Assembly (NCBI GenBank): GCA_964414925.1
Contig: CAYPXV010000010.1
Location: forward strand, 1 to 28,010
Direction: 5' to 3'
Source: PeH17 sp964414925
GTDB taxonomy: Bacteria; Bacillota; Clostridia; Christensenellales; CAG-138
Length of the DNA: 28,010 nt
The notes under the pieces were generated by a model. It made no database searches. It worked only from the letters and a program-made list of their open reading frames with translations, and was not told the DNA's origin. Positions 7,460 through 15,530 of this stretch are shown piece by piece (positions within the stretch are counted from its first letter, which is position 1; each line of letters starts with the position of its first letter). The position numbers and the translations under genes were made by a program.

Positions 7460-7488
7460 TTGATAAAATGTGAAAAATGATGTATAAT
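7460..7488 (+). promoter_or_regulatory. Promoter of the pepV-pepF unit
   Basis: TTGATA (7460-7465) and TATAAT (7483-7488) are 17 bases apart, placing the transcript start near 7495. No terminator is visible between the dockerin stop at 7440 and this promoter. Confidence 0.75.
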
Positions 7489-7553
7489 TAATTTTGCAAA
7501 AACGATACAGTGTTGTGCAATAATAGAATAAATTTCAGAAAGGAAACATTTTA

Positions 7554-8933
7554 ATGAACAAGAAAGTTGACAGCTTTATATCGGAGCATCGTGACGAACT
7601 CGTAGAGAGCGTCAGAGAGAGCATACGCTTTCCCAGTGTTGAAGCGGAGTATGCCGGAGAGGGCGCACCTTTCGGTACGGCTGTGCGTGACGCACTTGAA
7701 CATGCTCTGAAGCTCGGACAAAGCTTTGGCTTTGAAACAAAGAATCTTGACGGCTATGCCGGCTGTATTGATTACGGCGAGGGAGACGAACTTCTCGGTG
7801 TAGTTGCTCATCTTGACGTAGTTCCCGAAGGTGAAGGCTGGAAATATCCGCCTTATGCAGCGGAAATCGTTGACGGCAAAATCTACGGCAGAGGCGCACT
7901 TGACGATAAAGGTCCCGCCATTTCCGCAATTTATGCGCTTGCAGCAATAAAGAATGCGGGGATTCCCATGCGCCGCAGGGTAAGAATTATCCTGGGAACT
8001 AACGAAGAAACCGGTTGGGGTTGTATGGAACATTACAAAAAAGTTGCTGAAATACCCACAATGAGTTTTTCACCCGATGCCGATTATCCCGTCGTTAATT
8101 CCGAAAAGGGGATTCTTCATATCACCGTGAAGTGTAAAGCGAAAACTTCTGTTCGTGTAAACGGCGGAACGAGAGCAAATGTTGTTTGCGGTAAGGCAAA
8201 GGCCTTTGTTCCTATGCAGATGAGCTTGCAGCAAGTCAGAAACGCTGCCTCCGATTTAATTGAAAAAGGCTTTGAAATTGATACGGAAGCAGTAGAGGGC
8301 GGTACCGAAATTACTATTATCGGACTTGATGCTCACGGTTCAATGCCCGAGTGCGGAAAAAATTCAATGCAGGCTGCTTTTGCTCTGCTTAATTCGCTTT
8401 CGCTTGATAGCGACGATAAAAATGTTATCGCTAAACTTAACGATTGCTTCAAATTCGATATGCACGGCGAGAGCTTGAACCTTGACTGCAAAGATGACAG
8501 CGGCAGACTTACCATGAACCCCGGTGTAATTGACTGGGACGAAAACGGATTCGAAATTTCCATCGATTTCCGTTGCCCGATAAGCCTTGATATGAATAGC
8601 GTAAGGACTAAAGTTCTTGATGCCCTTGCTCCCTTTGATCCCGTTATTACCCACGAAAAACTTCAACAGGGTCATTTTATCCCTGCTGACAGCGAACTTG
8701 TAAGTAAATTGCTTGATGTCTATGCTGCACGCACAGGTAAGAGGGAAGAACCCCTTGCAATAGGCGGCGGTACCTATGCACGCGCATTCCCCAATGCAGT
8801 CGCTTTTGGCAGCGAGCAAGCAGGTATATCCGGTCCCGTTCATATGCCCAATGAGTATATTGGTGTTGATGAACTCGTATTCAATGCTTTGATGATTGCC
8901 GATGCTATAATCGCATTGGCAGCTAAAGAATAA
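7554..8933 (+). CDS. pepV: M20 family dipeptidase PepV
   Basis: This 459-residue cytoplasmic zinc peptidase is close in length to lactococcal PepV (about 470). Metal and catalytic residues line up: H86 and D88 in VAHLDVVPEG, D118 in GALDDKGP, E151-E152 in GTNEETGWG, D175 in SFSPDADYP, and the late histidine H430 in SGPVHMPNE. The lid region (about 190-380) sits between the two halves of the catalytic domain, as in the family. It should cleave dipeptides, releasing the N-terminal amino acid. It has its own promoter and a good AAGGAAA site before ATG 7554. The gene pepF follows 25 bases later, so the two probably form a peptide-utilisation operon. Confidence 0.93.
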   Translation: MNKKVDSFISEHRDELVESVRESIRFPSVEAEYAGEGAPFGTAVRDALEHALKLGQSFGFETKNLDGYAGCIDYGEGDELLGVVAHLDVVPEGEGWKYPPYAAEIVDGKIYGRGALDDKGPAISAIYALAAIKNAGIPMRRRVRIILGTNEETGWGCMEHYKKVAEIPTMSFSPDADYPVVNSEKGILHITVKCKAKTSVRVNGGTRANVVCGKAKAFVPMQMSLQQVRNAASDLIEKGFEIDTEAVEGGTEITIIGLDAHGSMPECGKNSMQAAFALLNSLSLDSDDKNVIAKLNDCFKFDMHGESLNLDCKDDSGRLTMNPGVIDWDENGFEISIDFRCPISLDMNSVRTKVLDALAPFDPVITHEKLQQGHFIPADSELVSKLLDVYAARTGKREEPLAIGGGTYARAFPNAVAFGSEQAGISGPVHMPNEYIGVDELVFNALMIADAIIALAAKE

Positions 8934-8958
8934 ATTTTAAAAGGAGTTAATTCGTTTT

Positions 8959-10734
8959 ATGAATTCCGAATGGTCACTTGACGTACTTTACAAAGGATTC
9001 GATGATCCTAAGTTTATCTCCGATTTCGAAAAGGTAGATGAACTGATTGCGAATTATGACAAGCTTGCACAGAATGCAAAGAACATGGACAGCAAGCAGG
9101 TCGTTCTCGGTTATATTTCCGCCAATGAGGAAATGGATAACCTGATTTCGGATCTGTTCCAATTTGCAAGCTTGCGTTCAAGCGCAAATACAAAGGATGC
9201 ACAGGCTGCTTCTTATGCAGGCAGATTGATGAACAAGCTGAGCGCAACCACAAGTTCGGATGTTATCCTCAAAAGAACTATTGCCCGTATAGATAATTTG
9301 GATGAACTCATTCAAAGTGATCCTATCCTTAAAGAATATGAGTATATGCTTCACTGCATCCGTGAGGACGATAAGCATATGCTTGATGAAAAATCGGAAC
9401 AGATTATGTCCCTTTACAACATCAGCGGCGGCGGTGCATGGAGCGATTTGCAGAGCTTTTTGACTTCGTCGGTAACGGTTGATTACAGGGATGAAAAAAT
9501 AGGTCTTAGCTCGGTTCGTAATCTTGCCTATGATTCTGACCCTCAAGTTCGTAAGGATGCTTACTACGCAGAACTTGCCGCATATGAAAAAATCAAGGAT
9601 TCCGTTGCATTCGCTCTGAACTCGATAAAGCTTCAGGTAATCAATTCTTCACGCCTTGCGGGCTTTGCTTCACCGCTTGATGAGTCCGTTTACTATGCAA
9701 GGATGACAAGAGAAACTCTGGATGCCTTGCTTGAAACTATGGATGAGCATATGGACATCTTCAGAAGATACTTGAAGATTAAGGCAAAAGCTCTCGGACA
9801 CGAGAACGGTATGCCTTGGTATGACATGTTTGCCCCGCTTACCAAGGGTGAAGGCAGAAAGTTCACCGTAGAGCAGGCAAGGGATTATCTTGTCGATATC
9901 TTCAAAAAGTTCGATAGCGACCTTGCTGATATGGTTCAGCGTGCATTTGACGAAGCTTGGATAGACTTCTATCCCCGTGATGCAAAGGTCGGCGGCGCAT
10001 TCTGCTCGGGACTTGAATCACATGGTCAAAGCCGTATACTCACCAACTTCGATAGCACACTCGGAGATGTTGTAACACTTGCCCATGAACTCGGTCATGC
10101 GTTCCATAACCTCAATGTTGAAGATCATCGTCCCCTCAACCGCGGTTATTCAATGCCCGTCGCGGAAACAGCTTCCACATTCAACGAGAATGTAGTAATG
10201 GAAGCTGCCATTGACTCCGCACAGAGCGATGAGGAGAAGCTTGCACTTATCGAAAGTCAGCTTATGGATGCCGCTCAGGTTATCTGCGATATCTATTCCA
10301 GATTCCTCTTTGAATCGGCTGTATTTGAAAATAGGGAAAATGATTTCATGTTCGCAGATAAGCTTTGCGAAATGATGCTCGATGCGCAGAAGAAGGCATA
10401 CGGTGACGGACTTGATCACTCATATCTGCATCCGTATATGTGGCTGTGCAAGGGTCATTATTACAGCTCAGGACTCTCTTTCTATAACTTCCCGTATGCA
10501 TTCGGCGGTCTTTTCGCAAGAGGTCTGTATGCAAAGTATCGTGAAATGGGTCAGGACTTCGTCCCCGTTTATAAGAAATTGCTCAATACTACCCCGACAG
10601 CCTGCGTCGAAGATGCCGCCAAGGTTGCAGGTATTGATTTGACTAAGAAGGACTTCTGGGAAAAGAGCATTTGCTCTTACGAGAAACTCGTTGATGAGTT
10701 CGAAGTCCTCGCTAAACGCGTTTATAACTTTTAA
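8959..10734 (+). CDS. pepF: Oligoendopeptidase F (M3B metallopeptidase)
   Basis: This 591-residue cytoplasmic zinc endopeptidase cleaves medium-length peptides. The HExxH motif is H376-E377-L-G-H380 (AHELGHAFHN) and the third ligand is probably E403 in VAETASTFNE, the spacing expected for family M3. Helical N-terminal regions (about 1-200) form the other side of the substrate channel. It follows pepV with a 25-base gap; the ribosome site AAGGAG at 8941-8946 is 12 bases from the ATG, longer than usual. Together with PepV it gives a route from oligopeptides to amino acids. A hairpin and a second dockerin gene follow. Confidence 0.93.
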   Translation: MNSEWSLDVLYKGFDDPKFISDFEKVDELIANYDKLAQNAKNMDSKQVVLGYISANEEMDNLISDLFQFASLRSSANTKDAQAASYAGRLMNKLSATTSSDVILKRTIARIDNLDELIQSDPILKEYEYMLHCIREDDKHMLDEKSEQIMSLYNISGGGAWSDLQSFLTSSVTVDYRDEKIGLSSVRNLAYDSDPQVRKDAYYAELAAYEKIKDSVAFALNSIKLQVINSSRLAGFASPLDESVYYARMTRETLDALLETMDEHMDIFRRYLKIKAKALGHENGMPWYDMFAPLTKGEGRKFTVEQARDYLVDIFKKFDSDLADMVQRAFDEAWIDFYPRDAKVGGAFCSGLESHGQSRILTNFDSTLGDVVTLAHELGHAFHNLNVEDHRPLNRGYSMPVAETASTFNENVVMEAAIDSAQSDEEKLALIESQLMDAAQVICDIYSRFLFESAVFENRENDFMFADKLCEMMLDAQKKAYGDGLDHSYLHPYMWLCKGHYYSSGLSFYNFPYAFGGLFARGLYAKYREMGQDFVPVYKKLLNTTPTACVEDAAKVAGIDLTKKDFWEKSICSYEKLVDEFEVLAKRVYNF

Positions 10735-10741
10735 CAACCAT

Positions 10742-10775
10742 GTCTCGGTTGGTCTTTTGACCTGCCGAGACGTTT
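10742..10775 (+). terminator. Hairpin between pepF and the second dockerin gene
   Basis: A two-part stem GTCTCGG-tt-GGTC-tttt-GACC-tg-CCGAGAC spans 10742-10771 and is followed only by GTTT. The stem is strong but the T-tract is poor, so it may be a partial terminator or a message-stabilising hairpin. I see no separate promoter before the dockerin gene. Confidence 0.55.
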
Positions 10776-10798
10776 AACAAAATTTTAAGGAGAATGCC

Positions 10799-11569
10799 AT
10801 GAAAAAATTAATTGCAATTATTCTTACCGTTTCCATGTTGCTTATCGGCTCAAGCATATTTGCCGATACTACCTGTGATACGCAACAGCTCGTTTATTGG
10901 AGCTTTGAATCCCGTGAAGAAGCTGAACTCTGGTCAACAATCGATGCCGATGGCGACGGCAGAGCTTGGATCTGGTCAGGCGATGAACCCGACGAATACA
11001 TCTACTCCTTTGATGGTGAGTATTATATGTATTCAATGAGCTATGATTGGAGTGCATATGAACCGCTGAATCCCGATAACTGGCTCATCAGCCCCGAAAT
11101 TACTCTCCCTGCATCAGCTGAAAGCATTTCATTCGTTTTTGCTCTTTGCAGTAGAGACAGTTATACCGATATGGTTGAATTTTACATCAGCACGGATGGC
11201 GGCGAAAGCTGGGGCACTGCTCTTATGACTTATCAGGCTCTTTGCGTTTTTGATGAAGAATCATATGACATCACAAGATTTGCAGGTCAGACCGTTAAGT
11301 TTGCATTCAGACATGTTAATTCAAACAACGGCAACCAGCTTGCTATCGATTACATCGATATCAGCTATGTAGGCGGTCAAACCTACCTGAACGGTGACGT
11401 TAACCTTGACGGTCAAGTCAATGCTTCCGATGCTTTGCTTACAATGCGCTATTCAATGAACCTGATCGAACTGTCCGAAGATGCAATTCAGTGTGCCGAC
11501 TTTGATAACAACGGCACGGTTAATATGACCGATGCAATGCTCATTCTGCGCTTCGCAATGGAAAATTAA
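10799..11569 (+). CDS. Secreted protein with choice-of-anchor J-like domain and C-terminal type I dockerin
   Basis: This 256-residue protein has a signal peptide (about 1-22, ending SSIFADT), one beta-sandwich module (about 28-190) and a dockerin at 198-256. The module has the WSFESREEAELWSTIDADGDG opening and DYIDISYVG ending seen in choice-of-anchor J domains, and matches the second module of the protein at 6181-7440 in plan. The dockerin loops are GDVNLDGQVNASDA and ADFDNNGTVNMTDA. AAGGAG at 10787-10792 sets the start. No catalytic domain is visible. It follows the PepF hairpin and may be read through from the pepV promoter. The role is probably adhesion or assembly at the cell surface; that is inference. 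Confidence 0.83.
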   Translation: MKKLIAIILTVSMLLIGSSIFADTTCDTQQLVYWSFESREEAELWSTIDADGDGRAWIWSGDEPDEYIYSFDGEYYMYSMSYDWSAYEPLNPDNWLISPEITLPASAESISFVFALCSRDSYTDMVEFYISTDGGESWGTALMTYQALCVFDEESYDITRFAGQTVKFAFRHVNSNNGNQLAIDYIDISYVGGQTYLNGDVNLDGQVNASDALLTMRYSMNLIELSEDAIQCADFDNNGTVNMTDAMLILRFAMEN

Positions 11570-11570
11570 T

Positions 11571-11599
11571 TTGACAAATCCATTCAATGCGTGTATAAT
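11571..11599 (+). promoter_or_regulatory. Perfect sigma-A promoter of the kinase-like gene
   Basis: TTGACA (11571-11576), 17 bases, TATAAT (11594-11599). It begins two bases after the dockerin stop codon, so the promoter fills the whole intergenic gap. A strong AGGGAGG lies at 11618-11624. Confidence 0.88.
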
Positions 11600-11631
11600 G
11601 TATACCTAAACAAAGAAAGGGAGGTTTTGAT

Positions 11632-12255
11632 ATGAAAATCATTACCATAAGCCGAGAATTCGGTAGCGGAGGCAGAGAAGTAGGAAAACGTCTTGCCGAT
11701 GTGATGAATTTCAGGTATTACGATGCCGAGATTATTAAGACAATCGCAAACGAAAGCAATATGGATGAGAGTTATGTATCTCAAATTTTGGATAGTGGCT
11801 CGCTTTGGGATTTTCCGATAACATACGGAAACAGTATTGCCGCCTTTTCCGAACCGCCTTCCAATATGACAAGACTGTTGTCAGCGGAAAGACGAGTCAT
11901 TCTTGATATAGCTAAGCGTGGCGAAAACTGCATTATTGTCGGTCGTAACGCCGATGAAATACTCAGAGCTTACCATCCCTTTAATGTTTTTGTCTATGCC
12001 GATATGCAAGCGAGAATTGCCAGGTGTATGAAACGCGAAAAGAACGGCAGCACCATGAACGAAAAACAAATGCGCAAATACATAGAGCGCATAGATAATA
12101 ACCGCAAAAGACGCAGCCAGCTAATCGGCGGCGGTAAGTGGGGCGCAAAGGAGTTTTACCATCTTTGCGTTAATACCACCAATTGCGAAATCAAAAAAAT
12201 CGTTCCCGGTGTTGCGGATTATGCAAATGCCTGGTTCGAATCAAATCATAACTAA
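11632..12255 (+). CDS. Cytidylate kinase-like family protein
   Basis: This 207-residue cytoplasmic protein begins MKIITISREFGSGGREVGK, the glycine-rich nucleotide-binding loop of the cytidylate-kinase-like family (Pfam PF13189 type) common in Clostridia. Further family-like segments are FRYYDAEIIKTIA (about 24-36), NCIIVGRNADEIL (about 100-112) and FVYADMQARIARCMKRE (about 120-136). The last carries basic residues of the expected lid region. It is shorter than true CMP kinases (about 220) and the substrate is not established for the family. It is transcribed alone from a perfect promoter and ends at a strong two-way terminator shared with ispDF. Confidence 0.82.
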   Translation: MKIITISREFGSGGREVGKRLADVMNFRYYDAEIIKTIANESNMDESYVSQILDSGSLWDFPITYGNSIAAFSEPPSNMTRLLSAERRVILDIAKRGENCIIVGRNADEILRAYHPFNVFVYADMQARIARCMKREKNGSTMNEKQMRKYIERIDNNRKRRSQLIGGGKWGAKEFYHLCVNTTNCEIKKIVPGVADYANAWFESNHN

Positions 12256-12264
12256 ACCCAAACT

Positions 12265-12295
12265 ATTAAAACCTGCCGATAAGGCAGGTTTTAAT
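12265..12295. terminator. Bidirectional terminator between convergent genes
   Basis: A 13-base perfect inverted repeat (ATTAAAACCTGCC at 12265-12277, its complement at 12283-12295) surrounds a GATAA loop. The A-rich 5' arm and T-rich 3' arm allow termination on both strands, serving the kinase-like gene (plus) and ispDF (minus). Confidence 0.85.
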
Positions 12296-12324
12296 GTTAC
12301 GATTTTCACTTAATTCATCACCGA

Positions 12325-13455
12325 TTAACGTCGCACAAACGCCACAGCTCGGGTGGTCATGCACTCCATACGTCCTTCCGGACCGACATGTTCGGGTGTG
12401 GTAAATTTTACACTTACATCGTCAATGCTGAGTTTACATGCTTTTGCAATGTTTTGTCTCATTTCTTCTCGATATTGACCAAGCTTTGGCTTTTGTGCGA
12501 TAACCGTTGCATCAATATTGATAATGCTAAATCCTCTCTCTATTATTTTATCTACAGTACATCGCAATAATACAAGGCTTGAAATGTCTTTAAATTCAGC
12601 TTCGGAATCCGGAAACAGCTTTCCGATATCGCCAAGCGAACAAGCTCCGAGAATAGCGTCTATTATTGCGTGAACCAACACGTCAGCATCCGAATGTCCG
12701 AGTAATCCAAGCTCAAACGGAACGGTTACTCCGCCCAAAATCAAACTGCGGTTTTCGGTAAGCCTATGTGTATCTTCTCCAAATCCGACTTTAAACATCT
12801 CTAAACTCCGATCATGTAAAACACTCTGAAATATTTCAATATCGTCAGGTGTCGTTAATTTAAGATTGCGCCTGTCACCAGCAGAATAAAATAATTCATG
12901 CCCGAATGCATGGTAAATTGCGGCGTCATCCGTACATTCTTCTGTAACCGCATTGTATGCTTTACGAAATAATTCCGTATTAAAGCTTTGAGGTGTTTGA
13001 GCTGCAAGAACACCGTTTCTGTCGATTATTTCACCGCTTTTTTCATAACGAATCGTATCCACCATCGGCACTGAAGTTATGGCGCATCCGTTTTCTATCG
13101 TACAGTCAAGGTTTTCGGCGATAACTTGCTTGGTTATAAGACACCTCGCACAGTCGTGTATGGAGATAAATTCCATGTGCGCTTGCTTTAACGCAGCACC
13201 GACCGACTGCCGTCGAGTTTCCCCTCCGGTAACGCAAAAAGATTTAACCTGCGTTCTTTCTATTATCTTTTCAACGGTATTTCTTGTTGAATCGGAACAA
13301 ACAAATATGAACTCATCCGCAAAATTCGAGAATGCTTTTACGCATAGCTCAATGGGAGTAAGTCCGTTGAACAGTAACTCCATCTTGTTAGTTCCCATTC
13401 GAGTTGAAGAACCTGCCGCAAGTAGTACCACGGAGAAAGTTTTATCTTTGTACAT
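12325..13455 (-). CDS. ispDF: Bifunctional IspD-IspF (MEP isoprenoid pathway)
   Basis: This 376-residue fusion carries out two MEP-pathway steps: MEP cytidylyltransferase (IspD, about 1-215) and MEcPP synthase (IspF, about 219-376). IspD shows the nucleotide-binding LLAAGSSTRMG with K24, and the TPQSF segment at 154-158. IspF shows metal ligands D228 and H230 (GFGEDTHRL) and H262, the GHSDADVLVHA motif, and the KFTT segment of the CDP site. Two usually conserved spots differ: HDAVRP in IspD reads HDCARC, and the LGFTGR region in IspF reads VGPEGRME. The key ligands remain, so both halves are probably active. It starts two bases after the S4 gene stop, so translation is coupled. Confidence 0.92.
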   Translation of the reverse strand: MYKDKTFSVVLLAAGSSTRMGTNKMELLFNGLTPIELCVKAFSNFADEFIFVCSDSTRNTVEKIIERTQVKSFCVTGGETRRQSVGAALKQAHMEFISIHDCARCLITKQVIAENLDCTIENGCAITSVPMVDTIRYEKSGEIIDRNGVLAAQTPQSFNTELFRKAYNAVTEECTDDAAIYHAFGHELFYSAGDRRNLKLTTPDDIEIFQSVLHDRSLEMFKVGFGEDTHRLTENRSLILGGVTVPFELGLLGHSDADVLVHAIIDAILGACSLGDIGKLFPDSEAEFKDISSLVLLRCTVDKIIERGFSIINIDATVIAQKPKLGQYREEMRQNIAKACKLSIDDVSVKFTTPEHVGPEGRMECMTTRAVAFVRR

Positions 13456-13457
13456 AA

Positions 13458-13739
13458 TCAGTCGTCATCTTCGTCCGCATTGGCATCGTTGATGGTGTCG
13501 ATAATTATGCGGTACATGCTGCCTGCATCATCTTTCCTTACTGTTTCTTTGATATCGCAGACTTCCGCAGTCAGTTTTTTTGCACCCATCCTGATACTTA
13601 TAATGTCTCCGATTTTAACCTCTGTGGAAGGTTTGGCTACCTTATCGTTAATTGTAACACGTCCGAGAGAACAAGCTTCTTTCGCAATCGTCCTCCTTTT
13701 AATCAGTCGTGAAACCTTTAAATATTTATCCAATCTCAT
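13458..13739 (-). CDS. rqcP: S4-domain RNA-binding protein, RqcP/YabO type
   Basis: This 93-residue protein is an S4 domain: MRLDKYLKVSRLIKRRTIA and LGRVTINDKVAKPSTEVKIGDII match the family, which in B. subtilis (YabO/RqcP) binds stalled 50S subunits in ribosome-associated quality control. A longer in-frame extension upstream lies within the foldase gene and lacks the family pattern; ATG 13739 with GGAG just upstream is the start. The tail (about 80-93) is very acidic (NDANADEDDD). It follows the PrsA-like gene by 5 bases. In B. subtilis yabO lies in the mfd-mazG-divIC region, and a foldase gene beside it fits the arrangement I recall in Clostridia. Confidence 0.85.
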   Translation of the reverse strand: MRLDKYLKVSRLIKRRTIAKEACSLGRVTINDKVAKPSTEVKIGDIISIRMGAKKLTAEVCDIKETVRKDDAGSMYRIIIDTINDANADEDDD

Positions 13740-13744
13740 TTTTC

Positions 13745-15160
13745 TTATTCTCCAATCAAATCTTTTCCCATTGAACGAATTAAATCCGTGTTTCGTTTGA
13801 TATTCGGGTCTTGAAGCCATGTTTCTATTAACTCATTCCAGTCATCTTCATTGCTGTCATTGGCAACAAAATAAGATACTTCATCCCAAATGTTATCAAT
13901 AGCGACATCCCCGGGCGTTATGTCGGAAACATACTTGATTATATGTAAGCTTCCGTCATCGTCAGCGAAAACATTCGAATATTCACCTACGTCAAGCATA
14001 CCGAATATCTCTTTGACCGTATCGCTCCAATCAGGTTCACAATCATACTCAAGGGAAATAATCTGTCCGTTGAGTTTTATTGACTCATATATGTCTCCAT
14101 CGTCCGAAATGACATCAGAGTTTTCGGTGTACTTCGCCATTACCTCGGCAAAATCAATGCCCGATTCTATCTCTGCATAGGCAGCATCGATCTTAGTCCT
14201 TGCTTCGGCTATATACTCATTATACAAATCTTCACATTCAGCATCTAATTTCTTGTATTCGTCGAGCAGTTTTTTAAGCTCCTCTGCGTTCGAATCGGTG
14301 TTATTGAGTGCATCTTCGAATGCCAATTCCGAATACTTTTTAAATATTTCCTCCATTGCATCCTGCTTTTCTTTGTACTCATCTCCTATATCGCCACCGG
14401 GCTTGACCATGATGTCCATAATACGGGAATACCCATCGGGAACATATGTGACAGGACAGGCGTCATATTCAACTCCATAGTACTTTTCAAAGTACTCCTG
14501 GTCGAACTTGTATTGCTCGGGAAATGATTCGTATGCTTCCATATCCGATTCGTGTTGACTATTGTACCAATCCCTGATCGCATCATCTGATATTGTAAAG
14601 TCCTTACATACATAATCCTTGTAAGCTTCAATCGTGTACGATCTTACCATTTCATTCTTGTATTCTTCGGAATACTCGTCAAAACTTAATTTTGTACCCA
14701 GATAATATTCCGATAGGGCAGAGATGTATTCATTAAAATACTGTTCAACCGTTTTTGATGAATCTTCTTCATAGTCCGCCTCTGCCGTTTCCATGTATTC
14801 ATCGTAAATTTCTTCAAGCTCTTCTTCGGCTTGCTTAATTGCTTCCTGCTTTTCCTCATCCGAAAGCTCAAAACCTTCTTGCTGCACATGGTAAAGTACC
14901 ATCATGTCCGCAATAAGGTAATCCATAATCATATCTTGGAATACTATCAAGTCATCCTCGCTTGATACGCCTCCGCCGATTTGATTCATATAGCTCATGT
15001 AGGTTTCAAATGCTGCCCTGTAAAGCTCATAGCTTATGCTCTCGTCTCCTATTGACGCAACAACATTGTCCGAGTCAGGCTTATCTTCCTTTTTACAGCA
15101 TAAAAAACAACTGCAAGTAAGAGTCAAAACAAGTAGTATTGACAATAATTTTTTAAACAT
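13745..15160 (-). CDS. PrsA/SurA-like secreted foldase (lipoprotein-like)
   Basis: This 471-residue protein starts at ATG 15160 (AGGAAG upstream). A signal sequence MFKKLLSILLVLTLTCSCFLCC precedes an acidic region. The lipobox is not canonical: TCSC and FLCC are both near misses, so the lipidation site is uncertain. The N-terminal part (about 25-190) resembles the SurA N-terminal chaperone domain (ASIGDESISYELYRAAFETY). The C-terminal part (about 290-420) resembles a degenerate PpiC rotamase (ESGIDFAEVMAKYTENS and DDDGSLHIIKYVS). The protein is unusually rich in Glu, Asp and Tyr. It probably helps fold exported proteins outside the membrane. It heads an operon with the S4 and ispDF genes. Confidence 0.78.
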   Translation of the reverse strand: MFKKLLSILLVLTLTCSCFLCCKKEDKPDSDNVVASIGDESISYELYRAAFETYMSYMNQIGGGVSSEDDLIVFQDMIMDYLIADMMVLYHVQQEGFELSDEEKQEAIKQAEEELEEIYDEYMETAEADYEEDSSKTVEQYFNEYISALSEYYLGTKLSFDEYSEEYKNEMVRSYTIEAYKDYVCKDFTISDDAIRDWYNSQHESDMEAYESFPEQYKFDQEYFEKYYGVEYDACPVTYVPDGYSRIMDIMVKPGGDIGDEYKEKQDAMEEIFKKYSELAFEDALNNTDSNAEELKKLLDEYKKLDAECEDLYNEYIAEARTKIDAAYAEIESGIDFAEVMAKYTENSDVISDDGDIYESIKLNGQIISLEYDCEPDWSDTVKEIFGMLDVGEYSNVFADDDGSLHIIKYVSDITPGDVAIDNIWDEVSYFVANDSNEDDWNELIETWLQDPNIKRNTDLIRSMGKDLIGE

Positions 15161-15183
15161 AATAATGCTTCCTTTCGTTTTCT

Positions 15184-15220
15184 CGGTTAACATTATAGCA
15201 TAACCGTTTTAATATTACCA
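15184..15220 (-). promoter_or_regulatory. Promoter of the foldase-S4-ispDF operon with an overlapping inverted repeat
   Basis: The minus strand has TATAAT (15197-15192) with a TGC extension and a weak -35 TGGTAA (15220-15215), 17 bases apart. CGGTTA (15184-15189) and TAACCG (15201-15206) form an inverted repeat centred on the -10 box, a plausible operator. Confidence 0.6.
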
Positions 15221-15267
15221 GATAATAATTCCAAGAGAATTCTATTCGAAAATTGTTAAAATAATCG

Positions 15268-15296
15268 TTCACAAAAACGGAGGAATCTGTTATAAT
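15268..15296 (+). promoter_or_regulatory. Promoter of the HMA-mnmA-deoC operon
   Basis: TTCACA (15268-15273) and TATAAT (15291-15296) are 17 bases apart. It is divergent from the foldase promoter; the two -10 boxes are about 95 bases apart. Confidence 0.75.
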
Positions 15297-15329
15297 GATT
15301 GAAAGATAATGCTTTTTGGAGGTACTTTT

Positions 15330-15530
15330 ATGAAATACGCAATCAAAACAGAAGGAATGGGTTGTGCCCATTGTATTAAAAGGGTTTCCGAGGCAATGGA
15401 TCGTTTGGGTGCAAAGATCGAAAAGGTAGAACTTAACGATATAGTTGTCGAACTTGATAAGGACGAAGCTTGCGTCAGAGAAGCAATCGAAGACTTGGGC
15501 TTTGATGTTATAAGCATTAATGCACAATGA
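15330..15530 (+). CDS. Small heavy-metal-associated (HMA, CopZ-like) protein
   Basis: This 66-residue protein is a single HMA domain: the beta-alpha-beta-beta-alpha-beta pattern starts MKYAIKTEGMGCAHCIKRV, with metal-binding Cys12 and Cys15 (CAHC). Such proteins usually carry Cu(I) or similar soft metals. ATG 15330 has GGAGG seven bases upstream; an in-frame ATG at 15309 lacks a site. Its TGA stop overlaps the mnmA start as ATGA, so MnmA translation is tightly coupled to it. No copper ATPase, CsoR or other metal gene is in the window, which is unusual for a CopZ. Whether it serves copper handling or the thiolation enzyme is not known. Confidence 0.88.
   Translation: MKYAIKTEGMGCAHCIKRVSEAMDRLGAKIEKVELNDIVVELDKDEACVREAIEDLGFDVISINAQ

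Noticed and set aside
7612..7947. Open frames opposite pepV, pepF and other long genes
   Set aside because: They are shadows of strongly supported genes with catalytic motifs on the other strand.
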